From Symbiodinium sp. CCMP2592 (taxonomy: Eukaryota; Sar; Dinophyceae; Suessiales; Symbiodiniaceae), in NCBI GenBank assembly GCA_905221615.1, contig CAJNDT010004546.1:427501-491500 (forward strand): a stretch of 64,000 nucleotides of DNA. Reading direction: 5' to 3'. Positions 60,069-64,000 of the stretch are shown here, piece by piece. Within the stretch, counting starts at the first letter, position 1, and each line of letters starts with the position of its first letter. The notes beneath the pieces are model-generated. The model was not told where the DNA came from. It ran no database searches and worked only from the letters and a program-made list of their open reading frames with translations. The position numbers were made by a program, and so were the translations under genes.

Positions 60069-60806
60069 GGGGCCACCAGGGACTGCGTGACCTTCTCTTC
60101 GGGTGTCCTGAAAGTCTTCCACCTAAATATTATCTGCTGCTCTGCAGGTTTCAACAGCAGATCCGCCTGGTATGCCGCAACTTTTGGCGGTCCGACAACT
60201 TGAACCGGCGCAGGTGCTGGAGACACGTGCCGTTTGACATGGCGCGACTCCCGGAAGCCCCTAAGGAGATTCGCCAGCACGCAGAAGGCGTGTCTTTTTA
60301 CTTGTCCGTCCGCAGAGGTAAGACCTGAGATGTCCGCACATAAAATTCATCGGAGACTGAGATGTTCTCAGATCATAGGCTGATCCAAGAAAAGCTTCCT
60401 CTCCGGGGCAGAGGACAGGTAAGTACATATGATTACCGTCGCTTGCGATTTTTGCTAGCATGACCACGCCGGCTGTGATCGTGCTCCGTAGTCAAAGATT
60501 CGGGCAAGCAACTTCTGTGACTGGCACGAAAGGATCTTGAGTGCATGCGTGTCTTTCACGTGCATGGCAGTGCATGCAGCTTCTTCGCATTCCGCATCGC
60601 CAATCTGTCGGCCTGACCTTCAAAACCCCACTTGGAGGTTCATGGGACTTAGTGCCCTCGAACCCTAATCCCTATGTGAGGCCGGGACCTTGCATACAAA
60701 GCCCCTGCACCAAGAGCACAAAGATGATCTTCTGTCGCTTGCTGATGCCGCTCTCAAAAGGTGTCGCCGTGCAGGGTTCAGGTGGGTAGAACTGCGTCTT
60801 GTAGCA
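60069..60806. other. Unassigned stretch before the transposase
   Basis: No gene recognised. The frame of the zinc-knuckle ORF is open upstream to 60690. Confidence 0.3.
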
Positions 60807-62574
60807 ATGCCGCCCAAGCACGGCACGAAGGCGCAGCCCCGCTGTCAGTTCTGTCATAAGACAGGACACCATGCCTCGACGTGTCCTGACTTGGCGCAGT
60901 CTGTCTTGAAGCAGTTACGGGCTACGTGTTCAACTGCCAACTTGTGCAAGAAGCTCTCTCAGGGCAGCTTGAAGCTACAGCAAGCCAACAAGCCGCTGCG
61001 CTGTGGCAAGCGGACAGGTCGCCGAGGGCCTGGTTTCAAAGGCGGCACTTCGCGGACGGAGGACAGAGGGACCAAAGGTCGCACCAGTGTGCTTAAGCAG
61101 AAGCTACGGGAAGCCCGGCGTCGACCCTTGGCCATGAAGGTCGCGCGGGAAACGTCCTTCACCTACCAAGACGTGACTACAGCTCACAAGTTCCTTGTCC
61201 GCGCAGGCTGGGCGTGGAACCCCAAGCGTTGCGGCTGTGGTGGCAAGCTCGTGTTCCTGGGACGAGACCAGGCCCGCAAGCGAGGTTTGGGGAGGCGCTT
61301 TCGGCGCTTCTTGACAAGCACTTGCAGTTTTCGGATTGTTTGCAAACCTGGCGGTTTTCACTGCACTCTAGCTTCCTGATCAAGTAAATCCAGGCTGCGG
61401 CTCCTGCCGCCGATCCTTTGACGTCTTGACCCACAGCTTCTTGCCTCGCCTGAAGCTGCCCTTGCCTCTCGTGCTCAAGGCGATGCGCATGCACTTCGAC
61501 ACCTCCCAGCCCTCGTCCTTGCAGGACATGGGCCGCCGCCTGGGCTTGAGCGGCGGCAACAAGGGGTCTCTCAAGAAGCTTGTGCAGCACCTGCGAGCAG
61601 CTGAGGCACCATTCGCCCTGAAAGACTGTGATTAAACAACCTAAACAACGTGGTCTTTTCAAAACAGGCTTCCACGCCAATCTGCTTGCAGGCTCGCTGT
61701 GGCCAGCACATGCAGTGCAAGCGCAAGCTCAGCGGATGGGTGGAGGCAGATGCCACATGTGTGCGCAAGTGGAAGGGTCCGAACAGAGGCGTCTCGTCTT
61801 GCAGACTCGTCAGCAGGAGTATTAGGCCAACTCCAACCCTACCGTCAAACGTTCGAAACATATTTCATACAAGACCCTCAAGCGTTTCGTGGACTCCTAA
61901 ACCACCAGGCCCTTCCCTCATTGCCCAGGCTTAATCTGGCAGCAGCTCTTCGGCTTTGTGGAGCGTCCTGTCGGTGCTGCCGTTCCTCGCGTTCATCTCT
62001 ATGAGTTGCCTCTGATCTCAACGCTGCCGAATGCGAAGCCGCCCCAGGACAACTTGCCTGCTTCCGGCTTCCCATGGACGTTGCAGGTACACGCTTGTCC
62101 TGCAGTTTATCGCTTCACGCTCTAGACATGAAGCTTTGCAGACCCCTATAAGAAAACACCCCCAAAATCGACCAGGAGTCCAAGAACAGAATCTTGCAGA
62201 CCAACGCTTTCGACTGCCTGAGCCAGGCCACGCCGAGTGGCCGACCCACACTTTTGCTCACGGATGGTGCGAAAGCCTATCCTGGCCTGGCTCGTGCCTA
62301 TGGCATCAAGCACAGGGCATGCAACCATGCCAAGGGCATTTTTTGTATCAAGGTCCGTCAAGGCCCGAATCCCAGTGTCCCTGTCCACACGGGCGGAGTG
62401 GACGCGGTTTGGCAGCAGCTGAAAGCGTGGCTGCCGAACCAGATTCCCGCCTTGATTCAGCACAAGCCCAACCCGGCAATCATGCTTTACGTTCGACAGT
62501 GGCAGTGGCGGAACGAACACCGCCGAAACTTGCTGGAGAGGACGGGCAACATGCTCCGATCGCAGTTTTTCTGA
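60807..62574 (+). pseudogene. Merlin-A: IS1595/ISXO2-like DDE transposase with CCHC zinc knuckle, broken
   Basis: Piece 1 (60807-61379, MPPKHGTK start) has CQFCHKTGHHASTC (C-x2-C-x4-H-x4-C), basic linkers and a GCGGKLVFLG end. Piece 2 (61426-61635) is a helical domain (DMGRRLGLSGGNKG). Piece 3 (from 61650) has VEADAT with the first catalytic Asp at 61749-61751. Piece 4 (62194-62574) has LLTDGAKAYPGL (second Asp), then KHRACNHAKG, VHTGGVDAVWQQLKAW (third acidic residue, here Asp) and WQWRNEHR. The TDG...Y, H..G, HT...W..LK pattern is that of Merlin/ISXO2 transposases, cut-and-paste DNA elements. At least three frame changes or unremoved introns separate the pieces. Terminal inverted repeats were not found. 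Confidence 0.6.
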
Positions 62575-62734
62575 TACGCCAGAGCTTGCGACAAGCATGT
62601 GACCAGACGCACTGCGCAGACCAGAGTCTTTCTTGTCGCGAGAAAGGGTGAATGTCTTCCACTTGAGCTTTGCGGGATTCATGCTTCCTGGGCAGTATGA
62701 ATAAATACTATCGTATCATACCATGTGACAATGG
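62575..62734. other. Short gap
   Basis: Nothing recognised. Confidence 0.3.
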
Positions 62735-63371
62735 CAACGACTCTTCCATAATCCTGCCCAAAAACGCATCGGATCAACTTCGTCAGATGTGCCTATCGCA
62801 GTTAACTGCATCGGATGAACTTGCTCAGATGAGAAAACCTAATCTCAGCTCAATGGAATGTACCATTTGTCGAATCCAGGTACGAATTTAGCCAACCTTT
62901 CTAGTTGCTGACAACGACTCTTCCATAATCCTGCCCAAAAACGCATCGGATCAACTTCGTCAGATGTGCCTATCGCAGTTAACTGCATCGGATGAACTTG
63001 CTCAGATGAGAAAACCTAATCTCAGCTCAATGGAATGTACCATTTGTCGAATCCAGGTACGAATTTAGCCAACCTTTCTAGTTGCTGACAACGACTCTTC
63101 CATAATCCTGCCCAAAAACGCATCGGATCAACTTCGTCAGATGTGCCTATCGCAGTTAACTGCATCGGATGAACTTGCTCAGATGAGAAAACCTAATCTC
63201 AGCTCAATGGAATGTACCATTTGTCGAATCCAGGTACGAATTTAGCCAACCTTTCTAGTTGCTGACAACGACTCTTCCATAATCCTGCCCAAGAACGCAT
63301 CGGATCAACTTCGTCAGATGTGCCTATCGCAGTTAACTGCATCGGATGAACTTGCTCAGATGAGAAAACTG
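62735..63371 (+). repeat. 177-bp tandem repeat, about 3.6 copies
   Basis: CAACGACTCTTCCATAATCC recurs at 62735, 62912, 63089 and 63266, a constant period of 177. Copies are almost identical (one AAAAACG/AAGAACG difference seen). Each unit contains an internal duplication, GCATCGGATCAACTT / GCATCGGATGAACTT, each followed by TCAGATG within 8 bases. The last copy breaks off after CAGATGAGAAAA. Confidence 0.95.
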
Positions 63372-64000
63372 ATCCCGGAGGAATAGAAAGCAAACGTATT
63401 TGCAATCTTACACCATGTCATGTGAGAACATATCAGACATGATGTCTCCTGTGTTGCTATTCTCTAACATGTCCTGTTATGTCCTGTTATACTCCGTCCC
63501 TGTCAAATTCTTCTCTTTTTACATCATGCCATGTCACACGACGACTGTTTTAGTACATCCTCCGTTCCGTGTTCAACCCTGTTTTGTGTGACAGATGTGG
63601 TACTTTGTGTATGTTTCCGACTGATACGTGCGCATTACAACTTACCGCATCCACGCCTCCAAAGGCCGAAAGAGCGACAAGCGTAGCCAAAACTCGAGTT
63701 TTAAGCACTTCCCAACTGTAAACGCAAAAAAAAACATGGGGTTTACTTTTACAACCCGAATGCTTGTTTCATGTCGCAGGCGCAGTAGATTCCAACTTCA
63801 GGCGTCCTTTCAACGGCGCAATACTCCCCCCATGGGGATGTTTGACGACACCGGCCCAGAGCGTACAGGGCCGCGAACCTCCAGGTAAGAAACGCCGCTC
63901 CGAGAGCCCGGGAACCATGGAACGCTGGAAAGCAGCTAACCGCTCATACCCCCCTTGTGGCAGTTTCGCACACACGCCTTGGTGCAGGTCGCAGGCAAGA
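63372..64000. other. Unassigned end of window
   Basis: No gene recognised. A short ATGTCCTGTTATGTCCTGTT duplication lies near 63469-63488. Confidence 0.3.

Overview
The window reads like a piece of a dinoflagellate nuclear genome, most likely a Symbiodiniaceae-type alga. This is inferred from several things: tyrosine-recombinase (YR) retroelements with dinoflagellate-style reverse transcriptase/RNase H modules, Gly/Lys-rich Copia gags, an EF-hand ion-channel gene whose intron uses a GC donor, plant-type telomere-like CCCTAAA repeats, and very long gene-poor stretches. Nothing bacterial (operons, Shine-Dalgarno sites, CRISPR) is present, and no tRNA or rRNA gene was recognised.

Layout. (1) 1-7139: YR-A, a YR retrotransposon cut by the window edge, ordered tyrosine recombinase - CCCH gag - polyprotein (C5-methyltransferase-like, 2OG-Fe(II) dioxygenase-like, RT, RNase H) - split direct repeats B1-A2-B2. 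(2) About 8080-17513: LINE-A, an APE-type LINE with a tandem-repeat leader, an ORF1 carrying an NPGP motif and an OTU protease domain, zinc fingers, endonuclease, RT and RNase H. (3) 17514-19016: YR-B, only the RNase H plus B1-A2-B2 end. (4) 19017 to about 22180: Copia-B, a fragment holding a coiled-coil/zinc ORF. (5) 22438-35012: YR-C, a decayed YR element split by (6) Copia-A at 24384-33276, which has two 208-bp LTRs, a 5-bp target duplication, a primer site and a polypurine tract. (7) 35013-43890: mostly non-coding, with hairpins, a multi-exon EF-hand cation-channel-like gene at 37244-38630, G/C runs and a minisatellite. (8) 43890-49409: a 73-bp satellite of roughly 70-75 copies. (9) 49410 to about 55700: YR-D, with an unknown ORF, a complete tyrosine recombinase, CCCH gag and a DNMT3-like cytosine methyltransferase, truncated before RT. 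(10) 55760-64000: unidentified ORFs, microsatellites, a 75-bp in-frame minisatellite, a broken Merlin/IS1595-like transposase (Merlin-A, 60807-62574) and a 177-bp tandem repeat.

How it fits together. The most notable system is the YR retroelement family. Two copies share the order recombinase - gag - DNA-methyltransferase, and YR-A adds a TET/JBP-like oxygenase fold before RT, so a DNA-modifying 'writer' and a possible 'oxidiser' are carried in one pol polyprotein. Three copies end in the same B1-A2-B2 repeat layout. The Copia elements carry a second surprise: a long coiled-coil, zinc-knuckle protein after RNase H. Every recognisable element and gene in the window lies on the + strand. Most coding regions carry frameshifts, so they are annotated as decayed copies; frames and joins are described, not repaired.
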